Assembly (NCBI RefSeq): GCF_021130785.1
Contig: NW_025778959.1
Span: 1 to 64,000 of the forward strand
Reading direction: 5' to 3'
From: Homalodisca vitripennis
Taxonomy: Eukaryota > Arthropoda > Insecta > Hemiptera > Cicadellidae
DNA length: 64,000 bases
Part shown: piece after piece, positions 39,401 through 50,659 of the stretch
How positions within the stretch are numbered: the stretch's first letter is position 1
How the letters are laid out: every line of letters starts with the position of its first letter
Notes under the pieces: generated by a model
Database searches by the model: none
What the model saw: the letters and a program-made list of their open reading frames with translations, nothing else
Told to the model about the DNA's origin: nothing
Position numbers and translations under genes: made by a program

Positions 39401-39450
39401 CCTCTTACCGGTCCTGAACCAACGTGTGGGGGTCTCATATAACTTAGCAC
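36160..39450 (+). pseudogene. LINE ORF2: endonuclease, reverse transcriptase, RNase H (broken)
   Basis: Endonuclease motifs: LIQEPW, GCDANAHHTAWGSS, VLDITLAS, SDHRYI. A (TA)n tract at 36354-36442 splits this domain and shifts frame. Reverse transcriptase: AYRPISLTS, LAVFLDIEGTF, CPQGGVLSP and the catalytic GYADDV (near 38255), then FKYLGDKLD. RNase H: YTDGSK, FQAQVTALAE, INSDSRAALQ, then in another frame WVPGHRGITGNEGAD. The second acidic RNase H residue (usually E in QAEV) is Gln here. Frame breaks near 36440, 37555 (extra A in AAAA), 38045, 38185, 38705 and 39310. Family members act by target-primed reverse transcription; this copy cannot. Confidence 0.85.
36354..36442. repeat. (TA)n tract grown inside the LINE endonuclease
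   Basis: About 89 bp of TA with one 'ca' interruption near 36397. It follows RAC and precedes SNKIKS, as if the codons for a short Cys-Ile-Tyr-Ile-Ser segment (TGTATATATATCAGT) had expanded. The frame before the tract (36160 frame) and after it (36351 frame) differ. Confidence 0.9.
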
Positions 39451-39591
39451 GTAGATCAGTTACCAAGTGAATGGTTAACAAACACCTACAACATTGGAGA
39501 AATACTGAGGGGAATGTACAAGCAAAGCGGAGATGCTCATGGGACCATCAAGGAACATTGCAGCAAGAATGAGTAGAACGGAGATCGAACC

Positions 39592-39739
39592 GTGACTGGT
39601 TTTATTACAGGTCATTGGATATTCCGAAGTCACCTGAACAGAATAGGAATTCTAGTTCAGGAAACACTGTGCAGGAAATATAGCGAGGCTGACGAAACAG
39701 CCAAACACGTCATATTTGAATGTCCGGCATTACAGAGCA

Positions 39740-39748
<9 letters not shown>
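39592..39748 (+). pseudogene. LINE ORF2 C-terminal Cys-rich tail
   Basis: Reads LCRKYSEADETAKHVIFECP, the C...H..C pattern found at the end of RNase-H-bearing insect LINE proteins, in a frame separate from the RNase H part. It is cut by the (TG)n tract. Confidence 0.55.

Positions 39749-39820
<72 letters not shown>
39749..39820. repeat. (TG)n microsatellite
   Basis: About 72 bp of TG preceded by a short TA run. It marks the right limit of recognisable LINE sequence. Confidence 0.95.
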
Positions 39821-39823
<3 letters not shown>

Positions 39824-40504
39824 CCATTTAACTTTATATATCCTATATACACCATTGCAAGTGTTTGAGTTTTTGAAATGTAGCTAAATATATTCATTAT
39901 AAGGTTTAATATTAAAAGATATTTATAGATTGGGGCATGCAGGACAATTTTGAGAAGAGAACTTTTTATTTTATTTTGTTATTTTAAACCATTTTTGAAG
40001 AAGTATACATTTTTAGTTTCATTTTAATTTTAATTCTTTTGATCAGACTCTTAATTAGATTTGATCGATTGTGAGGATTTTTTGAAGAAAATCAAAATCT
40101 AAAGTTTGTAAACTTTGTTAAAATTTTGGTGAACTCTAATTCGGAATAAATCAAGTATTTCGGAATAAATCAAGTATTTCCGAAAAGTTGTTTTGATTTA
40201 AAAAGTATTAGCTCCAAATTAATATAATATATGTGCTATAATAACGGTACATAAATTGCGCGAATCTGCTGTTTCTTTTTGAGCATAAACTTGTACAACA
40301 GGTTATTTACAGGAAAGAACTTGTAAACTTGCATAAACTTGTCGGATTCCTGTAAGTGCGTATAACTTGTGTAAGACTTGTATAAACTTGAAAATTGTGT
40401 ATAAACCTGCATAATCTTGTGTATTGTGTAAGACTTAGGACTTAGAACAATATTGTGATTTTAGAATATTTGATTTATTTTAAGTAAATTATTTTAAAAA
40501 TAAA
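39824..40504. other. non-coding, short-period repeats
   Basis: Contains 'cggaataaatcaagtattt' in tandem (40142-40182) and several scattered 'ataaacttg' variants (40280-40440). The latter resemble the repetitive leaders of LTR retrotransposons. No gene seen. Confidence 0.4.
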
Positions 40505-40681
40505 ATGGAGCTAGCGCATGTGGATCTGTTGCTCAAAAAGGAATTAATATTTGAAATAAATTTTAGGGGCAGAAATGCTTCTGGAAAGCGACACCGTCCA
40601 GAATCTTAGAAAAATGTTGAGGTCCCTTTTGAAATTATATATTAGGGACAGTGCTAGTAATATGAAAAGGGGTATAAAATA
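40505..40681 (+). pseudogene. possible retrotransposon gag N-terminal remnant
   Basis: ATG at 40505 opens MELAHVDLLLKKELIFEINF with RGRNASGK. It stops at 40607 but continues one frame over as LRKMLRSLLKLYIRD. The 'L..EL..RG....G....LR..LR.LL' layout resembles gag-like N-termini of insect LTR elements. Recognition rests on pattern only. Confidence 0.4.
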
Positions 40682-41397
40682 ATTATAGTTATAGTATAAA
40701 AAGGTCAAGAACAATGAGGGCAGGAGATAGGAATATTGTGAGTGCTTCCTGTGTAAATGTAAAAAGGTCCGGATGTGCCCAAGCCACAATAACCCTGCCC
40801 CTTGTAAAAGTATTTGTTTGTAAGAGTCCGTACCATAAAGTATTATTACAAGTGAACCTGATAAGTGAAAGCGAAGTGAAACCCTGATAAGTGAAAACAA
40901 AGTGAGCCTGATAAGTGAAAGTATTTATGACTCGATAGTAAAGAAAGGACTGGGCAATATGATTTGAACTGACTGATATTAAATGCTTATCGGAAATAAT
41001 AAGGAAATATCGATCCTGGTTAAATGTTTTTGGTTTTAAAATAAAGATAGCTTTTTTTTGAAGGTGCCTATTTCTAAATTAAAATTTAAATACTAAATGT
41101 GAAATTTGAGAACTCAATAAACATTAGCCCCCCGCACAGGTCAGTATGTTTTATTTTCAGGAAAATTATATTGTCGAAAAGGAAAAGAAGATGGGTCTAA
41201 AACAATAAAATTGGCAATATAATTATTTCTAAATTAACCTCAAGAGTATTGATATATATTTATGTATTAATTTGGCCCAAAACATAAAACAAGTTAAGTA
41301 TGAGAGTCCAGTAGTTTATAATAATAGTAAAAATAAATAATGGAATATAAAAGGGTGATGTGACGACGTTTTTATTTCAGCAAATTGTATGGCTAAG

Positions 41398-41720
41398 ATG
41401 AGAAGTCATAATATAAAATGCCAGTGTAAGTGTGTGATAGGAGTGTTGTAGTAAACCATGTAATTTTCAGGGACAATGAATGGCATGAATGGTGTAAGAA
41501 GTTAATACACAGATGTATTCTGATGTATTGTGATATTTTTCCCTGTTCCTTCAAATGTCGAAGGACAGGGTAATATTGATTTTAATCACTATAAGAGGTT
41601 TATTGTGTGTGAATAATAAATTATTGTGCCATTGTAATCCATGTAAATTGATTGTATTGTAATTAACAACATCTGGTAATGGTTTACATTCGTGACACTG
41701 GCGCAGGCGTACGATTAAGA
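41398..41720 (+). mobile_element. possible LTR end with tRNA primer-binding site
   Basis: TGGCGCAGGCG at 41699-41709 resembles the primer-binding site (TGGCGCAGTCG) of 17.6/297-type Ty3-gypsy elements, which use a tRNA-Ser. Upstream is a stem 'ccctgttccttc'/'gaaggacaggg' near 41543-41574, as in some LTRs. No second LTR was located, and the 142-codon frame at 41679-42107 shows no known domain. Confidence 0.3.
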
Positions 41721-42107
41721 ACACCGTTAAAGACTGACAGCCATACAATTATACGGAGGGAATATTTTGTAAAAAGGAATGTCCTCCAAGAGCTCAATGC
41801 CTCGCGGGCTGAAATTGTTATTAGATTGGAGGAGCAGGTAGCAGTTCTATTAGTGAATCAGAGCCAGCCAACCACAAGATCTACGAGGCCGCCGCACTGC
41901 ACCGGCCGCATAGTCATGGGAGAAGCTACCAGCCTCGACTCCTCACTTACCACATCCCTCTGCGATGGCTACCTCGGGACCCATACTGGACATCGGGCAA
42001 CCCTAGTACATCATCCTCGGACTACACATCACGGCCTCCACGTAGTGATAAGTACAAAAGAATTGTTATTTAAAAGTGTGAATGTGGAGGGAAATTATTG
42101 TACTTAG

Positions 42108-43616
42108 TCCGGGATGAGTGTTTTAACGGTTTAGGTTCCTACCGTGATTTCAGATTCGGGTTAGGGAAATATGTACCGTAGTCGTAATTATTTATGCTGA
42201 ATCGCGGTAGGAAGTAGGCTCTTTGTGTATATACTAGGAGGGGCCATTTATATGACAAATCCTTGGAAATTAATTAATTCGATTCAAAACATATATAGTG
42301 TCACAGGGTTGGCATAGCTAAAAAAATTAAAGAGGACAAAAATAAAATTAGAACACGGTTTTTCATATCCTTAGAAACATTGGAATTAAATGAGGTTTGT
42401 GGAAATATGCTACTGCAGATGTATTACAATGAGAAGCGGCTGCACAACAGAGGATCTCGGTAATTAAGTGCAAAACCCAGCAAAGTAGGTCAAACACCAC
42501 TACCAGGACTAATAAACAATGCAAATCTTTAATGGTGATAAATTATCACTCTCAAGAGCCAATCCAAATTACCTTATTTGTATAATTCTACAACTGAACA
42601 TATTTTTGTTATATTTATTTTTATATTTTACATCCTACCAGTGCTAAATAGTTATGCATATTCAAAGAAGTTATCTATTGTTCTGTGTCTTTCTATAATG
42701 ACAAGGTAATACATATATATACCTTATATCTGAGATATGTTTAGTATATGAAAAATATATGAATTATTTCAATCACTTTTGAATATTTTATTTTTAAAAC
42801 TGTATTTTAAATTTTAATACCAATTTATTAACATTTAAACTGTAAGAAAAAGTATGTATGAAATAATGTTTCACTCTATGACAATAAAACTTCTCTTGCC
42901 AATTAAATTTATAGCATTTAGTAACATACTTTTGTAAACGCAGCAGAGAGAAATAGACTTAATATAAAAAGCATAAAAATCATCACATCGACACTTTACT
43001 CTAGTTTAGACATTTGATCATTTCTAATATTGATGTGGAGAGGATATCAGAGTAGCATATGCCCGTGCTTTTATGCTCCATCAATTTTGCTAGATTATGG
43101 AGGTAATTCTCTTCCTTCTGCATTGGGCTTTGGAGTAAATGACAGAATAAGGTTTAAAAGTGCTCGGAGGTAAGACTAAAATAGCTGTTTTTATTGTTTA
43201 TCGTCATTACTGAGATCAAACTAAAATATGTCGGTCAGCCATTCACTAGTAGACTCGCAGCAACACCAGTTCAAAATCCAAGTCTGATAAGCCGGACTGC
43301 CAGTTTGCGTTATCTGATCCTGCCTTATCAGGTAGCACTGATACACAAGCCGCCACGACCTTGCTGCCTTCAATGCTGCCCTCTTTGACGATAGCGGCAT
43401 TGGGACGGATTGTTCAACTGATGACCACCTAGGTCAGAGGTTGCGACTGCTACACTTAACGCAGCCACCTAGAATTCGCTGGCAGAGATAAGGTCTCTGA
43501 GAGTTTAAGGAACAACTAACAGTTGTGAATAGGGGTTGGGTTCAACGAGCTGATTAACAGTATCAGCAGCGTAACCATCTGCGAATATTTGGTGTAGAAT
43601 AGAAGCGGGGTTAGAC
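42108..43616. other. non-coding, repeat scraps
   Basis: No gene recognised. From about 43210 the sequence becomes more GC-rich and may be the leader of the LINE ORF1 scrap that follows. Confidence 0.4.
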
Positions 43617-43925
43617 ATGGACGGGGTGGAGGTGATGGCGTTGTTCAAGGCGAAACTTGGTGTCGACGTCAACCTAGAAGACTTAGACCCCCCCCGACCT
43701 GATGACCGTGGCCCTGCTAATCCAAGGTCCATCATAGTAAATTTTGTGAGCTACCGGAAGCGACAAGATGTCCTCAATTAGTAAGAAGAAACTAAAGGGG
43801 AGCTCAGTTACTCCCAGTTAGGGGGAGGACCACGGAGCGCGCAACGTCTGGACGCTAGACGGGAGGATCAACTGGGTCTCCGCTAACAAAGAGGCCGAGC
43901 TACGTAACGATCGACTATTGACCTG
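43617..43925 (+). pseudogene. LINE ORF1 (L1/CR1-type RRM) scrap
   Basis: Reads MDGVEVMALFKAKLGVDVNL with EDLD, then RSIIVNFVSYRKRQDVL. After a frameshift it continues as SKKKLKGSS and WTLDGRINWVSANKEAELR. That order is typical of ORF1 proteins of insect non-LTR elements, the nucleic-acid chaperone-like protein that coats element RNA. It ends in a CT-rich simple repeat (about 43922-43950). Confidence 0.55.
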
Positions 43926-43950
43926 CTCTCTTTCTCTCTCTCTCTCTTTA

Positions 43951-45907
43951 CTAATATAATTTCTTCCCTAGGAGGGGCGTTGGGATGTCTAGGCGAGTGA
44001 CTAGGCTTGATTAGTAGCAGGAGGAATGAATGTGTAAGTATATGATTATGGCTTCTCTTCTTCTTTAATTAAAGTTTAATATTTCCTTTTTATTGATAAT
44101 TTTAATTATTAAAAAAAATGTTTCTATATGACTGTTTTCATGTTTTGTTTTTTTTTACATGAATTAGAAATAGAATTATTTGTATTTTTAGGCAAGTAAG
44201 CAAGTGTTATATTTTTATATTTACGAAGAAATTGTTACTTTTAGTTTTAATAATCACAAATACATTTTTATATATATTCTTTATAAAAGCAGTTAAAATA
44301 ATGTTAAGTGTAAATTTTGTTTTATTTTATGTTAATTCTTTTTATTTTAATTGTTTCTACTGTTCATTATCTATGGTTTTTTAGTTAGAAATAGTTTTGT
44401 ATTTGTTTTTATTGACACAGGTTACTTGTAAGAAAGGACCTAATGGTTTTAACTTCGCCTGTCACAATAGTGTTTAATCAATCAGTATTCTATTCCATTT
44501 TACAAGTTACTAATTAATTTTAAAAAAACTGATAGGACTGTTTTAAACACTACAAATTCTACTCCAGAGACAAATTTATGAATAATATAACTCCAATAAA
44601 TCAAACATTTTCAATTCAAAATTTTTTATAAATCATATTTTTCCTAATCCTTTTACATTTATATAAATTTAATAAAATCAACATAACTCAAAACATTGTA
44701 TACTTAACTTTCTTATTTGTACTTTGAATTATCCAATTTTCACCGGTTTTTCCAGTTATATAACTTTATAACTTTTGAAAGTGTAAAACATTATCTCCCT
44801 ATAATAAAATTCACATAGTTGTAAAGTGAAATAATGAAGCATCTCAAATATTGTAAATATAATGAAAGTACAAAATGTCACTAACGCTTTTCTGTTGAGA
44901 GTAAAAGAAGGTAAACCACTTGTATCAGTAGAAGTCTTGGCATAGCTTATTACAAAGCTATATAAAAAATACAAATGTTTCGTTTAAAACACTATACCAT
45001 TCCAGAGATTTTGTGAGCCACGTCAATGTTTAACCAGTATTGGTTACTACTTTTAAAAATTTGTAATCCATATTTTAAATTTAAAATATTTAATGCACTT
45101 TTTCTAAGACTAAAAATAGGCATTGAGAAAATGTTTTATTAAAAAAAACCTAAATTATATTCAATTTGTATTTTTTGTACAATTGGGTTTTTTCCAACTT
45201 ATAACAAAAACAAAGAAACATTTTGACAAAAGTTGTATTAATGAAAATATTGTTTTTGCTATTTATAAAATTTGACTTTTAATAAAATATGGGTTTTGAA
45301 GATAATACAGCATTTACTTAAAAGTTTCGTTTTTGGTATTACTCAGTCTCATTTTTTAAGATGTATAACATCAATAGGAAATAAAACACATTTAATTACA
45401 ATAAAATGTTAGTTTATTGTATTCATACAAAACTATAGCGTAAAAGTTACGCGTTACACACAATGACATGACAGGTCAATAGGTATGGTAACGCAAGAGG
45501 GTAATAGACATCGGCAACTAACATAGTTGGGATAAGGCTTAGTTAGACAATGACTGAAGCGGAAATATCGGTAGGTTGGCACAACTGCAATACAACAGTG
45601 GTTCCAATGGATGCCAGTTGGTAACACTGCAGTACAATACTAGACAGGCATGGCACATTTAATGGCATTGTTGTACAACTATATGTGACCAAAAAGTCCA
45701 AAAACCATTACGTATACTTAAAAAATGTAAAGAGAATATTCTTAATATGATGTAGTGTTTTAGTTACAGCTTTTTTACTGCAAATAAACTAGGGGTATAA
45801 TTAGTTGCATTTGCTTAGTTAAAAAGTTTATTTTCATTTTATCTGCTTTGAAAACCAAATTTAACAGTCAGGTAACTGTAATTCACAAATCTTACCAATG
45901 ATTGCAT
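43951..45907. other. intergenic, no gene seen
   Basis: Strongly AT-rich. The 72-codon frame at 44756-44974 is not convincing. Confidence 0.5.
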
Positions 45908-45911
45908 TTAA

Positions 45912-47011
45912 GGGGAGCGGGTCGTTCCTATCCCGCGCATGTTAAATTTACAAACTTTAGGTACATGTATTGGCAAAACTAAGTAAGTTACAACCTTCAA
46001 ATTTTTTGTAGGCAAAGAGTACTCCTTTATAAACATCTCTTGCAACTTTAGTAAAAAAATCTTTAAAAAAAAATTTTTTAGGAATTTTTAAATATTGTGT
46101 GTAAAAAAATTATTTTTTTATACCAAAAAATTTTTTTTTCTCATTTGTTTTTTTAGATAGAATGATAAAAGATGCAACAACATTTGGAATTGCACTGTTC
46201 TATATGCATACCAAATTTCAATTCTCTAGCATTTATAGTTTTTGAGATACATGTACCTTTATATGAAAAAAACCAAGTTTCCGGGAAATGTCCGGTAAAG
46301 GCAAATATGACTGCTAAACTAACCTTTTGCTGCTAAAACATCCCAGCTCCGTACTCAGGGTCATCTGGGTCTTCATTTTCCTCTTCTAATGCAAGTTTTC
46401 TTTTCCTCCTAGCAACTCTAGCCTCCTTGGTCATGTCTAAAGCAGATTTTTCTGCCTTTTTCAATCGTATTGTATCAAAATTTCGCAATGCGGCAACAGA
46501 CTTCTCGCTCAGTTTGATTCCTAGCTTGTTATACACATCCAATTTGCTGGTGAATCCATTATTAAAAGTTAAAACTGCATCATATATGCCAAGTTTTAGA
46601 GTGTTTAGCCTTACAAAAACATTTTTAGGCACCTTAGACCAGACGGCATTGTTGAAACTTTCGTTCTGGTTTTGAGTCTTTTGGTCAAGGCATTTTTTTA
46701 GAAGATCCGGATTGGCTAAATCTCTATAAATTTGTTTGATCTGTACCAACAGACTCTGTACTTGACCAACAGAGCAAAGCCATAACATACTTATAACTAA
46801 CACACATGATATATATGATTGTGTCAGCCAACATCTTACGAACTGCTGCAAAAAACTAGTGAACATCTTTTGTTTGTGAATTTTTTTTGGTAATTTATAA
46901 ATTTATTTGAGCGTTAATACTTACATATTTTTAAAATACACACTTTAAACTATTAAAAAATGCAATAAAAAATTTTTCTAATTTTTTTAAATTTTCATCG
47001 ACCTGCTCCCC
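45912..47011 (-). mobile_element. internally deleted MULE-like transposon (1.1 kb)
   Basis: The ends are GGGGAGCGGGTCG and, in reverse complement, GGGGAGCAGGTCG, each bordered by TTAA (45908-45911 and 47012-47015). The interior keeps only the C-terminal part of a transposase. TTAA may be a target duplication or part of the terminal repeat; MULEs usually make longer duplications. A solitary similar end lies at 18623. Confidence 0.65.
46333..46866 (-). pseudogene. Mutator-like transposase C-terminal fragment
   Basis: From about residue 40 the frame reads IYRDLANPDLLKKCL, then KTQNQNESFNNAVWSKVPKN, YDAVLTFNNG and a basic stretch, ending EYGAGMF. The 'KTQN.NESFN...W...PK' motif and GAGMF ending are those of Mutator-like transposase proteins common in insect genomes. 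The first 40 residues do not fit the family and look like non-coding sequence joined by an internal deletion. All N-terminal catalytic parts are missing, so the copy is non-autonomous. Confidence 0.65.
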
Positions 47012-47015
47012 TTAA

Positions 47016-48357
47016 GTATATTTGGTTTTTTGTTTTGTTTACTTATACTCAACAATTAAACTTGTGAATACTTTAATTTGTGAACATAGTTCTAAAAAAT
47101 TATAGTAAATCACTCATTTACCCTTCTTCCTACAAAAAACCTTTTTATTTAAATTGAATATCACATTCTTGATTGGTGATACAAAGTTAAGCTACTAAAA
47201 CAGGTGGGTTTTAATAACATATAGATAATTAAAGTGTGAAATACATTTTCCAAAATATACAAGTTCTGGGACTCTTTGGGCAGCCTGTTTGAATAAAAAT
47301 AACAGAGTATTAAAACTTGTCATGGAAAATTTATACAAAGCAAACAATCATTTTGCAATTAAAAGCACCAACAATAGTAAAGGATTTGTTTCCAGTTTAC
47401 ATAACTAGAGCAATACAAAAATATATTAGCAACAACAAAACAATCTTATTCACTAAAGTATAAAAAGAGATGAAAAGTAGGCCTATACAAAATTTATAAA
47501 AAAATACGAAACTCGATAATGAAGCACATTTTAAACAAAAATGTAAGACCTTTTACCAACAATTACCAAATGTATGAAAATAAATTATTATTGTTTAACT
47601 GATCATTCCAAACTTTGTGTTAGGCAGTAAGGGAATTTCACATATTAATTCTACTATCTGTGTAACTGTTTCCTTACTTAACATAAAAATGTAATATTTC
47701 GAGAAATAATTAAAACAGAATATTTATGAAGTCAGACACATGAAATTTAATGTGACCACAATCAGCAGCAACAATATAAGAAAATACACTATTATAAGAA
47801 CAAGCTAAGGCCCCATAGATATACACAGTAGATCACCAGCTAGACTAGGCAGCAGTGCACCCTGGGATATAGAGGCAACTATCAACAACTTAAATCTTAA
47901 ATTTTTGTAAAACATGAAATACTTTCTTTTGAACATGTTTTATAATATTACAACATTATTGCCTCATTTATCTTCATTTATAGGGAGTACTTAATGTTGT
48001 ACACATACATCCATATAATGGGAACAATACATAACATAGCACAATACATGGTGGCAGTTTGTTTATAGAAGACCCTTATCTCAGGGTGCACTTACATTTT
48101 GGGGTTCTAATATGGTGGGAACTCTGAAATTACAGAATAGGCTCTGTAAAAATATTTTGAATTATGCATCAAACTATAGTACAATGAGAATATTTATATA
48201 TTTATTATTTGTGAACTGCAATTCCTTATTGATTTTAGAGAACATTTACGCTTAAAAAGTTGTCAGAATAGGCATTTCTTACACAACATGAGTTTACAAA
48301 GCTTACAAAATTTCAAATTTGTACAAAACTCGCTCAGCGTATATAAGTTTATACGTT
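47016..48357. other. intergenic or oaf 3' side, no gene seen
   Basis: AT-rich with several TTTATT strings (AATAAA on the minus strand), any of which could end the oaf transcript. Nothing else is supported. Confidence 0.4.
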
Positions 48358-48630
48358 TTATGAGAGCCGGGCAGTAAGGATATAAAAGGTGGAGGTTGCA
48401 TTGTTTACGGCTCTAACAAAACGTATCATAAATTCCTTAACAAAATTCACAAAGAACACCAGAGGTAGAATGGCCAGGATGGGGTAGGGCCGAGTCACCA
48501 CAAAGGTTTTGTTAATATTCCTGATGGATTCCAGCAGACCAATAAGTGGAGGGGGGTCAGAATTCTTTAGGAAATATGAGATCAAATATCCTCTACCCTC
48601 TGAAAGCTCAATATCATCGAGATGAAACAT
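48358..48630 (-). CDS. possible exon, unknown membrane protein
   Basis: I do not recognise this 90-codon frame. Unlike nearby frames it has mixed, gene-like codon use: DPPPLIGLLESIRNINKTF, then RPYPILAILPLVFFVNFVKE with a probable membrane segment at about residues 48-68, ending TARLS and TAA. ATG at 48630 follows a short AT-rich stretch, and an acceptor-like 'gagctttcag' lies just inside the frame. It is on the same strand as oaf, about 1.3 kb downstream of its stop, so it is either in a long 3' UTR, the terminal exon of another gene, or a transposon relic. Confidence 0.3.
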   Translation of the reverse strand: MFHLDDIELSEGRGYLISYFLKNSDPPPLIGLLESIRNINKTFVVTRPYPILAILPLVFFVNFVKEFMIRFVRAVNNATSTFYILTARLS

Positions 48631-49901
48631 GTTTTATGTAACAGAATGAGAAAATCTTCCAAGCTGTGCTTGCTGTTATGTTTGATTTTCTTGACGTATA
48701 ATGTTTTAAACATACCCTGTATAATCTAAAAACAACTTTGGCAAGCAATAACTCTGTTCATATAAATAATAACTTTTATAACATTTAATTAAATTAATAA
48801 GTCTGTATATAACATTAAAGCTTAAAATTAAATATAAATTGAGCAGAATAAAAAATATAAGAAAAAGTTCAATATTTACAAAAACTATTTTTTATATGGA
48901 TTAAAATAAATGAGTTATAATCACAATTAGACATTAGTTTGAGACAGCCATTATTATTTAAAAAAAGAAAATACAATACCAAAAATAATATGATAGCTTA
49001 TTTACTTGTTAAGAATTTTAAAGCATGTGTAAAGCATAATTTCTCAGGAAACGTAATTTCACGCTTGGGTGTTTTAAAACACTGAGCAGAGAAAGCCCGA
49101 TTCCTTCTGTTTACAATATAACTCCATTCAGAAATTCAATTAACTTAACATAATACAAAACTAATTAGACTAATCTTGTTTTCACTAATTATCTTTTGAA
49201 ATTGTTAACTTAATCTATAATGTTTATTAATTGGAACAAAACTGAAAAACACTTTATAAGCAATGTTATTGCTTAAAATTAAAAACACAACAATATTTCA
49301 TTCATTACATAATATTTTGATACTTTTACCAGCAAATTCAATCAGCAGCTTTTCCTCTTACAATAAAATAAGATGACTTTCAATGTGTTTTCATCATTTC
49401 ATTTAGTGATTTATGAAAACATGACATTTTTATCATTCTCTCTTTACTAGCACAAGACATTAATTAGTATATAATTCTTTTACTCTGTTTGTTTGGCAAA
49501 ATTTAAACATAATATTCATTACATATAACAATAGCAATGTTTCTACACTACAAAAATAATAAAACATGTTCTGTAAAATGAATACACTGTTTCAGTTACT
49601 TTACTTACACCAGATCATATAATTATCACGTCATGGAAGAAGACAAGTCCGCTCATTTGACAACACATTATTCTCCATAATTAATTAGCATCTGTGATGA
49701 GATTCATCTGATACATTTTTACCAAAAACAATTGTAAAATGAGTGAAGGTCAAATACTTTAATTATTATAAAGTCACTAATGCCAAATCAAATTATTTAA
49801 AAATATGTTTTTGTTACGATCCTCTAAAAAGTTTGAAAGAAAATTCAAACTTTGCACCCGTTTCCAAAGAACTGTTGTTGCACTCTGCACTAGTCCGAAG
49901 G
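48631..49901. other. oaf: probable oaf 3' UTR or intergenic
   Basis: AT-rich DNA directly downstream of the oaf stop codon. No coding frame. The transcript end was not determined. Confidence 0.4.
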
Positions 49902-50167
49902 TCATTCGTCCCACAGGCAGAGTTGTTTCTGGCGCACGTAGTAGAGGAACAGGTTACACTTACGGCAGGTTCGGATCCCGCAACGATAGTTGGCGCCCCT
50001 GGCCGAGCCTCGGCAGTATTTCAGACTACAGGGGTACCACCCGATACACAGCTCCAGATGACAGGTGCAGGGCTGCCAAGGGGAGTGTGTCTCCTGACAC
50101 CTGCCAGGGGGAGGAACCAGTCCATTGTATTCTCTGACAGCACTCAGCAGAGAAGTCTTTGATGCAC
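49902..50167 (-). CDS. oaf: oaf terminal exon, Cys-rich C-terminus
   Basis: The acceptor is 'ggctgttgtag' (50169-50168). With one base carried over, the frame opens GASKTSLLSAVREYNGL and closes at TGA (49902-49904) after LWDE. It holds at least eleven cysteines, including CTCHLELC, WYPCSLKYC and CGIRTCRKC. The 266 nt fit phase 1 exactly. Confidence 0.9.
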
Positions 50168-50610
50168 CTACAACAGCCACATACTCTGCTACTTTTTGAT
50201 AAACAGCACACAAAAGCAGCTAAGTATTGAAATTGGATTCAAAATGAGTATTTTAGCTGTTTCCACATGTATTGTCACAAGGCCTTTCTTACATATTTAC
50301 CAGTAATGTTTGGCTTCAGCATTTAACAGAATGGGTGTTTAATTTGCATCTGAATTATTGAATTTATAAAAGATTTTCATATATCAGTGAAAATTACCTG
50401 GCAGTTGACTCCAGAGGTCAATATCAACTCTGCGAGTGTATGTAGCATCACCCGCCTCAGCACACAGTACTGGTACATGTTTTGAGATGACGGCAGCCCG
50501 CGGCACATCCACAAACAAATCCATTGTGAAGTTCTCTCGCCCTCTGTCCTCTTCTGGTGTCCGTATTGTACCAGGGATTTTTCTAAACCAGACATGCATT
50601 ATTATGTAGC

Positions 50611-50659
<49 letters not shown>

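Larger units (their letters stand above)
34680..39823 (+). mobile_element. decayed non-LTR retrotransposon (RNase-H-bearing, I/LOA/R1-like)
   Basis: A GC-richer block of about 5.1 kb. In order it holds a leader (34680-35258), an ORF1 with a DUF4780-like C-terminus, then an ORF2 with apurinic-type endonuclease, reverse transcriptase, RNase H and a final Cys-rich segment. ORF2 starts three bases after the ORF1 stop (TAG AGG ATG). At least five frameshifts are visible. The 3' end runs into a (TG)n tract and no tail beyond it was recognised. Clade assignment is by motif order only. Confidence 0.85.

Noticed and set aside
41679..42107. 142-codon plus-strand frame
   Set aside because: No recognisable domain, and it overlaps the primer-site-like sequence; more likely leader or UTR of an LTR element.
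43505..43735. 76-codon minus-strand frame
   Set aside because: It is the shadow of the plus-strand LINE ORF1 scrap.
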